Origin: Lantana camara
Lineage: Eukaryota; Streptophyta; Magnoliopsida; Lamiales; Verbenaceae
DNA: 64,000 bases
Assembly (NCBI GenBank): GCA_037501455.1
Contig: CM074865.1
Coordinates: 36,376,501-36,440,500, forward strand
Reading direction: 5' to 3'
In this document: piece after piece, positions 42,813-54,395 of the stretch
Layout of the letters: each line of letters starts with the position of its first letter
Position numbering within the stretch: the stretch's first letter is position 1
Position numbers and translations under genes: made by a program
Notes under the pieces: generated by a model
Seen by the model: the letters and a program-made list of their open reading frames with translations, nothing else
Told to the model about the DNA's origin: nothing
Database searches by the model: none

Positions 42813-44907
42813 GATATCCCGAATACATGGTTTAACACTCGGTACGGGCATTATGAGTTCGTGGTGATGCCTTTCAGCTTGACTAATGCCTCCACAACTT
42901 TCATGGACATGATGCACATAATATTCCAGTCTTTTCTTGACAAGTTTATGGTAATCTTCATTGACAATATTCTTGTGTATTCGAGGTCCGAGGAGGAGTA
43001 TGCGAGACACCTTAAACTTGTTTTGCAAACGATCTAGGATAATCAGTTATTCGCGAAGTTTAGTAATTGCGATTTTTGGATTGATAGGGATTCTTTCTTG
43101 GGTCATATTATATCCGAGAACGGAGTTGAAGTTGACCCTGTAAAGATTAAGACCGTGTTCAAGTGGGAGAATCGAAGAATGCCTCGAAAGTTTGAAGTTT
43201 CTTGGGTTTAGCAGGATACTATAGAAGATTTGTGAAAGACTTCTTGAAGATCGCAGCTCCTTTAAGCCGATTGACTAAGAAATAGGTGAAATTTGTGTGG
43301 GATGAGGCATGCGATAAAAGCTTCAATCTCTTGAAGGAGAAATTGACTACCACCTCGGTCTTGACACTTTCCGAAGGCTCCGAGGGTTATGCCGTTTATA
43401 CGGATGCATCAAAGGAGGAATTGGGTTGTGTATTGATGAAAAACAGGAAAGTTGTTGCATATGCCTCTAGAAAGTTAAAGGATCATGAGAAGAACTACCA
43501 TACACACGACTTGGAACTCGCCGCCGTGATTTTTGCTCTTGGTAACTGGTGGCATTACTTGAATGGAGTTCCTTTTGAGATCTTTACCGACCATAAGAGC
43601 CTGCAATATTTGTTCACTCAAAAATGATTAAATTTGAGGCAAAGGCGTTGGATGGAATTTCTTGCAGATTATGAGTGCACAATCAAGTACCATCCCGACA
43701 AAGCCAATGTGGTTGCCGATGCAGTTACTAGGAAGACTAGTGTATCAAATTTGGAAGTGGGTGAAAGAAGTAAGGTCGAGCCAATTGTCTTGAGGGCTCG
43801 TGTTTTCAACATCAATGTGCAACTGGAGTTGAAGCATAGGTTGTTTAAAGCTCATACTAGTGATTCGGGAGTTCAGAAATTGGTTGCCAAGGCGAGAGTC
43901 GATCCATAGTGTCTGTTTGGGTATGATGAGACTGGATTATTTCGATTCAAGAACCGTATGGTTGTATTAGAAGAGCTGAAACGGGTGTTGATTGAAGAGG
44001 CTCACAAATCGGCTTACTCTATCCACCACAGAGGTACTAATGTGTACAAGGACTTGAAGCAATATTATTGGTGGAATGGTTTGATGAAGGATGTGGCCGA
44101 GTATGTGAGGCATTGCAAGACTTGTCAGATGGTGAAAGCAGAACATCAAAACCCGGAGGTCTTTTACAGCCGTTACCTGTCCCCGAGTAGAAGTGGGACG
44201 ATAGATTTTGTGTTCGGGTTGCCGAAAGTAAAGGGTGGTTACGATGGTATTTGGGTAATCGTTGATCACCTGACTAAGTCGGCTCATTTTCTACCAGTTC
44301 AGATGTCCGATAAGATCAACAAGCTGGCCGAGTTGTATAACAGAGAGATTGTTCGCCTTCATAGGATTTCGGTTAGCATTATGTCGGATAGGGAACCAAG
44401 GTTCACTTCGATATTATGGCAAGAGTTGTAAGGTCTTTTGGGTACAAGACTCAAGTTCAACACCGTTTCACACCACGGATGGTCAATCTGAGAGGTTGAT
44501 TAAATATCTAGAGGATTTACTATGGGCTTGTGCTTTTGGACTATCAGACTTCTTGGGATAAACAATTGCACTTGATCGAGTTCGCGTATAGTAACAGTTG
44601 TCAAGCCTCGATTGGTATGGCCCCATATGAAGTACTCTATGGTAGGAAATATTGATCCCCGTTGTTCTTCGATCTCGAACAATGGAAATAGACTAAGCAA
44701 GAGGGCATTAAGAAGGGTGAGAAGAAGGAGAAACCTTCTGAGGCCGTGCGGGATATGATTGACAAAGTTCAATTGGTACAACAACAGATGAAAGCGGCTC
44801 AAGATCGACAAAAGAGTTATACCGATAATAGAAGAAGGGATCTTAAGTTTGAAGTTGGGAACCGGGTGTTCTTGAAGGCATCTCCTCGTAAGGGGTTCGC
44901 TCGGATT
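42583..44907 (+). pseudogene. Gyp6 RT-RNase H-integrase relic
   Basis: Reverse transcriptase from about 42583: [22 protein letters not shown], then FIDN near 42958 in place of the catalytic FIDD. A stop (43036-43038), a frameshift near 43175 and a stop near 43285 precede RNase H ([10 protein letters not shown] to [11 protein letters not shown], 43380-43740), which has its own stop at 43627. Integrase follows: EAHKSAYSIHHRGT with HCKTCQMVK at 43995-44135, IDFVFGL about 44202 and SDREPRF about 44385. It breaks at 44429 and again after. LKASPRKGFARI ends exactly at the Gyp7 insertion. Sequence clearly chromoviral; no function possible. Confidence 0.9.
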
Positions 44908-45301
44908 TGTGACACCCCGTCTTCTCGGCAATTCAGGTACGACGTCACGGGAGAGTTTAATTTTGTATTTTCGTAATTTATGTGTGATTTGTATATCTTA
45001 TGTGGCACTTTGTGTTTTATTTTACTTATATGGGCATTAGAATTCGCTAAATGTTCTTGGGCTCAATCGCTCAATATTTGCCGAATTAGGGACCTAATTT
45101 TATTTGGGGTGTTTTAGCCTTCGTGGCTATTTTGAGCTCGGGATTCGAATTCGAATTCTAACCTTGTCATTGGGTTCGTTTCGATGATTCGGATTCAATG
45201 AATTAACCTTTTATTTCCTAAGCCATTTGATAGCCCAACCGTTTTAAAATCCGATCCGAATGGACCGGATACTGTTTGACCCTACCCGTTTACCCGAACG
45301 G

Positions 45302-45323
45302 TATCAGCCCTTAAAGGCTGATA
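45302..45323 (+). other. Gyp7 exon-1 hairpin
   Basis: TATCAGCC-CTTAAA-GGCTGATA is a perfect 8-bp stem about 120 bp before the donor. In the 3' LTR (51487-51508) the stem is unchanged while the loop reads TTTACA, a small hint that pairing matters. Confidence 0.6.
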
Positions 45324-45445
45324 TTATCCTCTCTCTCCATTTGATCGATCAAAGTAAGGGAGAAGAAAAGAGAAGGAAGCCCCTTTGGCCATTCCAAGCT
45401 TTGGGTCGAGCTCGCCTCATCCGACCTTCCAACCGAAGAACAAAG

Positions 45446-47718
45446 GTAACAATTGTATTCCTCTCGTTACGTGCTTCAATTCTACGTGCATTTCGTGGTA
45501 TGATTCCGTGTCTAAGTGGCTATTTGGGAGTGATGATGAATAGTGTAGATTTCGTGTTTTGGGTGTTCGGACTCTTTTCTTAGTCCAATTTATGGTCTAA
45601 TGTGATATATATATGTGATATACCTTGATTTTGAGTGTTTTTGGTGTATTGTATGATTGGTATGTGATTTGGGGTGGTTTGGGAACCACCCCCATCGACC
45701 CCTAGCTTTCTTGCTCTTTTTTTTCGGAGAAGACGACCCAACACGGCCGTGTCAGCCCCTAGTTCGTTTCCGACACGGCCGTGTCAGGCTCTCGAGTTTG
45801 AATTTTTTTAACCCGACACGGCCGTGTCAGTTTTCAGGCCAATATTGACACGGCCGTACTGACCTCGTTTGAACTCCGATTGGCCTCATTTTTTAACCCA
45901 CGGAAACCTCTTGAAGTCTAGAATATCCTTCAATTGGAATCACTTCATTATCTTTTGTCATTTGTGAGATATAATTGTTTGAAATTTTTGTCGCCACTTC
46001 GCTTAAATTCTGCATTTATCCAACTTCGAACTTACGCCATTTTCGCCTCGCTTTGAACCACAATTCGAGCCACCTACCATTTGAAACATCTATGTGTCTA
46101 GTTTCATTCCCAAGAAACAAAACTTAATTTTCATTTCTCAAACTCAAGTTATGATCGTTTTCCTACAGCTTATCCATTTCGGAAAACTTCCAACTTTTGC
46201 CCGTTTTGCTCGGAACCGTTTCTTATGTTTTTCTTCGGCTTTTCTTGCACTGTTTCACCTCCGAACCCATTCCTAACTTGTTTTATATTATTTTATGTGT
46301 ATGTATTTGTTCTTATATGCATTTTATGTCGCTTTAGTAATGTGCTTTGTGATCATACATGAATAAGTGCCACCATTTGCCTTTCGTTTACCTTTGTATA
46401 CATTGATAGTGCACTTGAGCATGCTTTAATGTGGTTTAAGCACATGATAAGCTATGAAATGCATTCGCTTGTATGAAATAAGTTTGAAAATGAATTTTGT
46501 TTAGGTAGTTGAATCTCTTATGTGCCTATGCATACGCCGTGCGTCTATGTGGTTCTCCTTTGGGTCTAAGTCCTGCTTTTTGTCTTCAGTTTGTCCAGGT
46601 GCACCCGGGGTGGTGTTTCGTGAGCCGTTTTGATTCCGGGGTGGATCACTTGTGTTGTTCTTGGCTTCCTTTGGTATAAGGTGAGGTTAGGTTATAGTTA
46701 AACCCTATGAAATGTGTTCGTTTTCTATGCATGCGAGCTATGACCATAAGTATAAGTAAATATGTGTGAAATATGTAATGTGACAAGTCTTTCCAAGTAC
46801 GATACGCTTTGTACAAGCCTATGTACGTTTGTTTTGGGTATGTATGATTTACTACGGTTGCAACATCAAACTATACTTCAAACCGTGTGCCTCTTACGAG
46901 CTGAGAGCTACGAGCTATGGATATGCTGTGGATTTGACACGGAGAGGTATGTAAAGTATAGTTGTTGCAAGGTAAGATTGTTATGTCAGTTTTTTTTGTT
47001 AATTTTGTTATGTAGGGGGTTATGTTATGGTATGCTCCCTATGATTTGTTCGGTATGATTGGGCCCCGGTGTTGTGGGTAAGGGGGACCCGGGTCGGCCA
47101 TGGGGTCGCCGGTTTATGACCCCGTGCACATCTCCACAGTTTGATAGGAATAACCCTGAACCCTCCAGGAGGTTTGGTAGGGGAATGGGAACCTGAGGGT
47201 TTGAGTGTTCGCGCTCCCCTCATATGATTTGGATGGTTTGGGTCGCGCAACCCTTCCATCACCGGAGAAGGAGGTATGTATGATACGTTTGCTATGTGTT
47301 GTTTTGGATTTGTTATGTATGTTTCGTTTGAGGAGCCCAGGATGGGATTAGGTGCTCGTACCCGCCGAGTATGTATGTATGCTTTGGTAAAGTTCGTGAA
47401 ACGGGGATAGACTTTTAAATTAAAATAAAATATGCATCTTTTTAAATATGTAAGCTAAGATATGATTTGATTCAATATGATTTGCTAGGAATTAATCATC
47501 CGGTTTTATATGAAATCCTTTAAGCTTTGGTTTGCTTTGTTTCTTTTAGAATCCCTATATATATGTATCACGGGTTAAACTTTGGTATGCAAAAACTATC
47601 CCTGAGTTCACGCACTATGTGATTGTTATGTGCTTTGCTCTTATACATATAGCGTGTGTGGGTAGCCCCTCACTCAGTCTGTGTGACTGACCCCTCCCCC
47701 CTTTTGTTTTAGATGCAG
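45446..47718 (+). other. Gyp7 5' LTR candidate splice signals
   Basis: Donor ACAAAG|GTAACA (45446). Acceptor TTTTTGTCTTCAG (46589), 91-nt exon-like segment 46590-46680 ending GTATAAG|GTGAGG. Branch-like CTGAC, pyrimidine tract and TTTTAGATGCAG (47718), then GTTCAGATTTTGG. TCTAAGTCC precedes the first acceptor. Confidence 0.5.
45741..45861 (+). repeat. Gyp7 5' LTR palindrome cluster (ACACGGCCGTGT)
   Basis: ACACGGCCGTGT at 45741-45752, GACACGGCCGTGTC at 45772-45785 and 45815-45828, and a half-decayed unit near 45847. Same core as Gyp5, although the LTRs around it are otherwise well diverged. Confidence 0.9.
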
Positions 47719-48214
47719 GTTCAGATTTTGGAGTTCGAGCTAGGCGGTTTTGAGTCGGGTCTGTCGAGTCCGTGTCTGTCTATTTGTTTCATTAAGTGCT
47801 TAGCTCGTTATTGTGTAAGAAGTTATGTATACGTATATGATATACTTTATGCAGGTTTGCACTTATAATTTGGAATGTATGAATTACGGGACAGGTTAGG
47901 ACAGGTTCGCGAAATTAGTTGAACCCGTTTGTATTTTAATTTATGTTATATTCGGGATTAGGGATCTATGTTAGTTGAACCCGTCAACTGTTGCTTTTAA
48001 TTTAAGTTGTTTGTGTGATTGCTTCCGCATACGCTTTCGTCTTTGTTGGTTGGTTTAATTTGCAGGGTCTACGTCCCGCCTAGCTTAGGTGTGTGTCTGT
48101 CTGTCTCCCGTTCGCCTTTTCTTGGTTCATGTACGGGTTTTCCATCTCGTATGTGGATTAGGCTTAGGTGCGGGGGATGTGGTGACCCACCGTGCGGGGT
48201 GCTATATCCTAAAG

Positions 48215-48226
48215 TGGTATCAGAGC
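48215..48226 (+). other. Gyp7 primer-binding site
   Basis: TGGTATCAGAGC, complementary to initiator tRNA-Met, eight bases after the LTR end. Confidence 0.9.
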
Positions 48227-48479
48227 TCTAGGTTGCAAAACTGAGCTCAGAGTCGTGTTATGTCAGTCTAGGTCGAACGGCATAGGACAATGTGGCTATG
48301 TGCTTGCATTTGCATTATGATTTGCTGTGATATGTATTTGGATTCTTAGCATTTGGTTGATTTTACATTTCCTGATGCATTGCATTTATTTAATTGCTCT
48401 TACTTGATTTAATTACGTGTCATTCTCACGTACTAACCGGCATGCATGTCTTATATTGAGGTTGTTGAGAATTTCAGGA

Positions 48480-49505
48480 TGCCACCACGTAGACAAGATT
48501 TTGGTCAACCACCACATCGACATCGTTACAATCAAGGGCAAAATCATGCCGAGATGCAACCTTTGAATCCGATAGCAACCTTATATCGAGACTTCAGAAC
48601 ATTCAACCCTCCCCAATTTAGAGAAGGCAATGATATCAGGGCGGAAGAGTGGCTCTCCGAGATTGAAAGTATATTCGAGGTATAGCCGTGCGACTCACAA
48701 GATAAGGCTCGCCTTGCCTTACTACTTTTGCAAGGTCAAGCAAGACAGTGGTGGAAAAGAGTTGCTCCACAATTAGAAGCAACGAACGAAGGATTGACAT
48801 GGGATACCTTCGTTCAAGAGTTTAGAAGAAGGTACTCACCGGCTATTTTACGAGATCGAAGATTTGAGCAGTTTCGTACTCTAAAACAAGGAGGCAAAAT
48901 GGTCATGGAATACATCGAAGAATTTAAGAGGTTAGGCACCTACGTACCACATATCATGAACAATGAAGAGATGAAGACTTGGTACTTTATGGAAGGACTA
49001 CGAGATGAGTTCAAGGAGGCCTTAATTGCCGAGGTATGAGTACTTGGGACAAGGCTACCACGAAAGTTTTAAGGGTTGAAAATCGGAGAATAACAAGAGG
49101 CAAGGAAGAAGCGGAGTTGAGACCGAGAGGTGAATTAGGATTTTGCTCGAACCTACAAATGGAAGAAAGATTCCAACCTCCCGGTATCCAAGCTAAGAAG
49201 AAAAGGATTCGAGGAAAGAAACATAAAATCGGGGATCCTTCGAGACCAAGGAAAGAATCTCAACCTTGTGCTTATTGTGGAGGAACTAATCATGCCTACA
49301 ACTCGTGTTGGGATAGATTGAAGAAGTGTTATGCGTGCCGATCAAAGAAACATATGGTTGCCGAATGTGATCAATCTAAGGCTAATAAGCAATGGAAGCG
49401 AGAACAAATACTTCAATTTGGAAACCAACATGAATCCAAGGATGGAGGTATTTGCATTCATAGCACATGCATTCACGACATTTTAGGTTCTGCAATTATC
49501 TATTA
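48480..49505 (+). pseudogene. gag: Gyp7 gag with two zinc knuckles, two in-frame stops
   Basis: Starts MPPRRQD at about 48480, immediately after a TTTCAGG acceptor-like string. The gag domain includes FNPPQFREGND, AEEWLSEIE, then a TAG at about 48683 and a continuation LLLQGQARQWWKR...FVQEFRRRYSP...YIEEFKRLGTYVPH. A second stop, near 49037, comes with a frame change. Zinc knuckles at about 49267-49370 are both canonical CX2CX4HX4C (CAYCGGTNHAYNSC and CYACRSKKHMVAEC). No protease follows. Gag would coat the RNA in the particle. With both stops this copy cannot make full-length gag, though knuckles and matrix-like parts are well kept. Confidence 0.88.
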
Positions 49506-49509
49506 ATTG

Positions 49510-51092
49510 TGCTATAATTGCCATTATAACATATTTTTTTAAGTGTTTGAGTGGTAATTATGTGATGCATCCTATTTACACGTTAACCCGGCATGCATAT
49601 TTAGTGTTTGCTTGATAGGATGTCATTTCTTTCAATCTCCAAGTTTTGTGCCTGAGGAAGTTAGAAAAGATGGATAGAGAAAGAGGCAGAATTAGGGACC
49701 CTCTTGAGATCGGGTTGAAGGTTGTAGCATATATGAAGAAGGTGTTGAAGGGTATGGGATTGGAAAGTCTACAAATGAGATTGAAGATTTAAGGGAATTG
49801 GAATCCACTTTGAAGAAGAGCTAAGTTCTTCAAGGAGGTACAACGATGAAAGTTCCAAAAAGAGAAGTAATTAATCCATGAGCAAAATTGTGAAGAACTC
49901 TACTAATGGGCATAAAATTTGGGTTAACCAAAATCACGGGGCATGGAGATTGACTCATTTTTCAACCGCGCCCTTGGAGAAGAGTTTCGAGGAGAATTAA
50001 TAGGAGACTTTTGTTGGGCTTTTGGGGAACATCAATGGATTGAGGTAAAATCTTAAATGAAGTCGTAGGCTAAGGGCGAGATGATAAGAAGTAAAATTTG
50101 GCCACGAAGAAGGGCACTCGGACGAGAAGGAATTGGGGAATGTGTCAGTGTTTAAGTTGGGGAACTTCGCGATTTCCTAACAACAAGGATAACGCAAGGA
50201 GATGTCCTCGGGGTAAAGGAAGAGTTTGATGAGAATTACTAAGAGGCTTTGGATGTAATTCTCTTATATTCCAGGAAAATAGTATACGGTACTTTCGAGC
50301 ACCTTGACGAAGAGGATTTATGATTACAAGACAATACCCCTTCTTTAGGATTTCTATGAGTAAGTCTTCAAGTGAAAGAATCCGGAGTAAGGCCGTTGGT
50401 GATGAATTAGAGCTCGAGGGATGCAATTCTTGGAACCAATAATAAGACCAAGAGAACATCTAAGAGTGAAAGATTGGGTTAGAGAAAATTCCGAGGATAG
50501 GCAACAAATAAGGGATGAAGATCGGGATGAAATTTGAAGCAAAGGGCACCGTGAACCTCAAGGCGAAAATATGGACAAAAGGGACTTCGACTATGAGCAC
50601 ATCATCATAAGATCAAATTTTCCCACATCGGTGAACGGTACACTTAAACATGCATATCACGTACATCATGCACTTTAGTTTTCTTTTGTATTTTGAGTGC
50701 TCGAGAGTGGTGTCTTGGTAAGATGAGGGTCGAGAATTGCAACGAGATCAACAACCCCTCGATGATTTTGGTGGTATATGAAGAAGGTTCGGATGTTAGA
50801 CACTCCGGACCTTAGATCGTGGACTCGTGTGGCTGAGCTTAAGAGTTGACTCAAATGACTCAAACGGTAAGAGTTGAATCTATTTTAGACCCTCTTAATT
50901 GTGCGAGTCGAACGAGCAATTCAAATGATCGGATCGATTTAGAGATTCAAACCCCTTGCGCTTGAAGACCTTTCTCGAGCTAACCCTCGTCGGGACGTCA
51001 TGAACCTCGAACTTGGGTGAATACGGAAAGTTGTTCGAGCTTGAAACTCGAGCAGGCGAACCTGGGGACCAGGTTCTCTTAAGGGGGGAGAT
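49510..51092 (+). other. Gyp7 non-coding block in place of pol, with polypurine tract
   Basis: No pol domain is recognisable and stops occur in all frames. It aligns in several stretches with 37100-38737 of Gyp3, for example the GAAGACCTTTCTCG...AACTTGGGTGAATACGG part (50960-51028 against 38609-38670) and AAGACCAAGAGAACA (50447 against 38039). The polypurine tract AAGGGGGGAGAT (51081-51092) ends it. Since two elements share it, the block belongs to the family design rather than being random decay. Confidence 0.75.
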
Positions 51093-51630
51093 TGTGACAC
51101 CCCGTCTTCTCGGCAATTCAGGTACGACGTCACGGGAGAGTTTAATTTTGTATTTTCGTAATTTATGTGTGATTTGTATATCTTATGTGGCACTTTGTGT
51201 TTTATTTTACTTATATGGGCATTAGAATTCACTAAATGTTCTTGGGCTCAATCGCTCAATATTTGCCGAATTAGGGACCTAATTTTATTTAGGGTGTTTT
51301 AGCCTTCGTGGCCATTTTGAGCTCGGGATTCGAATTCGAATTCTAACCTTGTCATTGGGTTCATTTCGATGATTCGGATTCAATGAATTAACCTTTTATT
51401 TCCTAAGCCATTTGATAGCCCAACCGTTTTAAAATCCGATCCGAATGGACCGGATACCGTTTGACCCTACCCGTTTACCCGAACGGTATCAGCCTTTACA
51501 GGCTGATATTATCCTCTCTCTCCATTTGATCGATCAAAGCAAGGGAGAAGAAAAGAGAAGGAAGCCCCTTTGGCCATTCCAAGCTTTGGGTCGAGCTCGC
51601 CTCATCCGACCTTCCAACTGAAGAACAAAG

Positions 51631-53902
51631 GTAACAATTGTATTCCTCTCGTTAGGTGCTTCAATTCTACGTGCATTTCGTGGTATGATTCCGTGTCTAA
51701 GTGGCTATTTGCGAGTGATGATGAATAGTGTAGATTTCGTGTTTTGGGTGTTCGGACTCTTTTCTTAGTCCAATTTATGGTCTAATGTAATATATATATG
51801 TGATATACCTTGATTTTGAGTGTTTTTGGTGTATTGTATGATTGGTATGTGATTTGGGGTGGTTTGGGAACCACCCCCATCGACCCCTTGCTTTCCTGCT
51901 CTTTTTTTTCGGAGAAGACGACCCAACACGGCCGTGTCAGCCCCTAGTTCATTTCCGACACGGCCGTGTCAGGCTCTCGAGTTTGAATTTTTTTAACCCG
52001 ACACGGCCATGTCAGTTTTCAGGCCAATATTGACAACGCCGTGCGGACCTCGTTTGAACTCCGATTGGCCTGATTTTTGAACCCACGGAAACCTCTTGAA
52101 GTCTAGAATATCCTTCAATTGGAATAACCTCATTATCGTTTGTCATTTGTGAGATATAATCGTTTGAAATTTGTGTCGCCACTTCGCTTAAATTCTGCAT
52201 TCGTCCAACTTCGAACTTACGCCATTTTCGCCTCGCTTTGAACCACAATTCGAGCCACCTACCATTTGAAACATCTATGTGTCTAGTTTCATTCCCAAGA
52301 AACAAAACTTAATTCTCATTTCTCAAACTCAAGTTATGATCGTTTTCCTACAGCTTATCCATTTCGGAAAACTTCCAACTTTTGCCCGTTCTGCTCGGAA
52401 CCGTTTCTTATGTTTTTCTTCGGCTTTTCTTGCACTTTTTCACCTCCGAACCCATTCCTAACTTGTTTTATATTGTGTTATGTGTATGTATTTGTTCTTA
52501 TATGCATTTTATGTCGCTTTAGTAATGTGCTTTGTGATCATACATGAATAAGTGCCACCATTTGCCTTTCGTTTACCTTTGTATGCATTGATAGTGCACT
52601 TGAGCATGCTTTATTGTGTTCTAAGCATAAGATAAGCTATGAAATGCATTCCCTTGTATGAAATAAGTTTGAATATGAATTTTTTTTAGGTAGTTGAATC
52701 TCTTATGTGCCTATGTATACGTCGTGCGTCTAGGTGGTTCTTCTTTGGGGCTAAGTCCTACTTTTTGTCTTCAGTTTGTCCAGGTGCACCCGGGGTGGTG
52801 TTTCGTGAGCCGTTTTGATTCCAGGGTGGATCACTTGTGTTGTTCTTGGCTTCCTTTGGTATAAGGTGAGGTTAGGTTATAGTTAAACCCTATGAAATGT
52901 GTTCGTTTTCTATGCATGCGAGCTATGACCATAAGTATAAGTAAATATGTGTGAAATATGTAATGTGACAAGTCTTTCCAAGTACGATACGCTATGTACA
53001 AGCCTATGTACGCTTGTTTTGGGTATGTATGATTTACTACGGTTGCAACATCAAACTATACTTCAAACCGTGTGCCTCTTACGAGCCGAGAGCTACGAGC
53101 TATGGATATGATGTGGATTTGACAAGGAGAGGTATGTAAAGTATAGTTGTTGCAAGGTAAGATTGTTATGTCAGTTTGTTTTGTTAATTTTGTTATGTAG
53201 CGGGTTATGTTATGGTATGCTCCCTATGATTTGTTCGATATGATTGGGCCCCGGAGTTGTGGGTAAGGGGGACCCGGGTCGGCCATGGGGTCGCCGGTTT
53301 ATGACCCCGTGCACATCTCCACAGTTTGATAGGAATAACCTTGAACCCTCCAGGAGGTTTGGTAGGGGGATGGGAACCTGAGGGTTTGAGTGTTCGCGCT
53401 CCCCTCATATGATTTGGATGGTTTAGGTCGCGCAACCCTTCCATCACCGGAGAATGAGGTATGTATGATACGTTTGCTATGTGTTGTTTTGGATTTGTTA
53501 TGTATGTTTCGTTTGAGGAGCCCAGGATGGGATTAGGTGCTCGTACCCGCCGAGTATGTATGTATGCTTTGGTAAAGTTCGTGAAACTGGGATAGACTTT
53601 TAAATTAAAATAAAATATGTATCTTTTTAAATATGTAAGCTAAGATATGATTTGATTCAATATGATTTGCTAGGAATTAATCATCCGGTTTTATATGAAA
53701 TCCTTTAAGCTTTGGTTTGCTTTGTTTCTTTTAGAATCCCTATATATATGTATCACGGGTTAAACTTTGGTATGCAAAAACTATCCCTGAGTTCACGCAC
53801 TATGTGATTGTTATGTGCTTTGCTCTTATACATATAGCGTGTGTGGGTAGCCCCTCACTCAGTCTGTGTGACTGAGCCCTCTCCCCTTTGTTTTAGATGC
53901 AG
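51631..53902 (+). other. Gyp7 3' LTR candidate splice signals
   Basis: Same donor, 91-nt mini-exon (52775-52865) and last acceptor as the 5' LTR, all splice dinucleotides unchanged. Confidence 0.5.
51926..52045 (+). repeat. Gyp7 3' LTR palindrome cluster
   Basis: Four units at the same spacing as in the 5' LTR. The first two are perfect, the third and fourth carry substitutions. Confidence 0.88.
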
Positions 53903-54395
53903 GTTCAGATTTTGGAGTTCGAGCTAGGCGGTTTTGAGTCGGGTCTGTCGAGTCCGAGTCTGTCTATTTGTTTCATTAAGTGCTTAGCTCGTTATTGTGT
54001 AAGAAGTTATGTATACGTATATGATATACTTTATGCAGGTTTGCACTTATAATTTGGAATGTATGAATTACGGGACAGGTTAGGACAGGTTCGTGAAATT
54101 AGTTGAACCCGTTTGTATTTTAATTTATGTTATATTCGGGATTAGGGATCTATGTTAGTTGAACCCGTCAACTGTTGCTTTTAATTTAAGTTGTTTGTGT
54201 GATTGCTTCCGCATACGCTTTCGTCTTTGTTGGTTGGTTTAATTTGCAGGGTCTACGTCCCGCCTAGCTTAGGAGTGTGTCTGTCTGTCTCCCGTTCGCC
54301 TTTTCTTGGTTCATGTACGGGTTTTCCATCTCGTATGTGGATTAGGCTTAGGTGCGGGGGATGTGGTGACCCACCGTGCGGGGTGCTACAGGATT

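Larger units (their letters stand above)
44908..48206 (+). repeat. Gyp7 5' LTR
   Basis: Starts TGTGACACCCCGTC and ends GGTGCTATA (CTACA in the 3' LTR). Donor 45446, palindrome cluster 45741-45861, exon-like segment 46590-46680, CTCACTCAGTC...GACTGACCCC at about 47669-47695, acceptor 47716-47718, GAGCTAGGCGG near 47736. Confidence 0.95.
51093..54390 (+). repeat. Gyp7 3' LTR
   Basis: Near copy of the 5' LTR ending GGGGTGCTACA. Donor 51631, palindrome cluster 51926-52045 (two units decayed: CGGCCATGTC and ACAACGCCGTG), exon-like segment 52775-52865, acceptor 53900-53902. Confidence 0.95.
44903..54395 (+). mobile_element. Gyp7: gag-only non-autonomous gypsy element
   Basis: 5' LTR 44908-48206 (3,299 bp), 3' LTR 51093-54390 (3,298 bp), perfect duplication GGATT (44903-44907 and 54391-54395). 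The interior is only 2,886 bp: primer-binding site, a gag with two in-frame stops, about 1.6 kb without coding sequence, polypurine tract. No protease, RT or integrase is present or seems to have been lost piecemeal. It interrupts Gyp6 integrase between ARI and GKGGK. The LTRs are very similar, so it moved fairly recently with enzymes supplied by another element. The plan fits gag-carrying non-autonomous elements (TR-GAG type). Confidence 0.93.
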
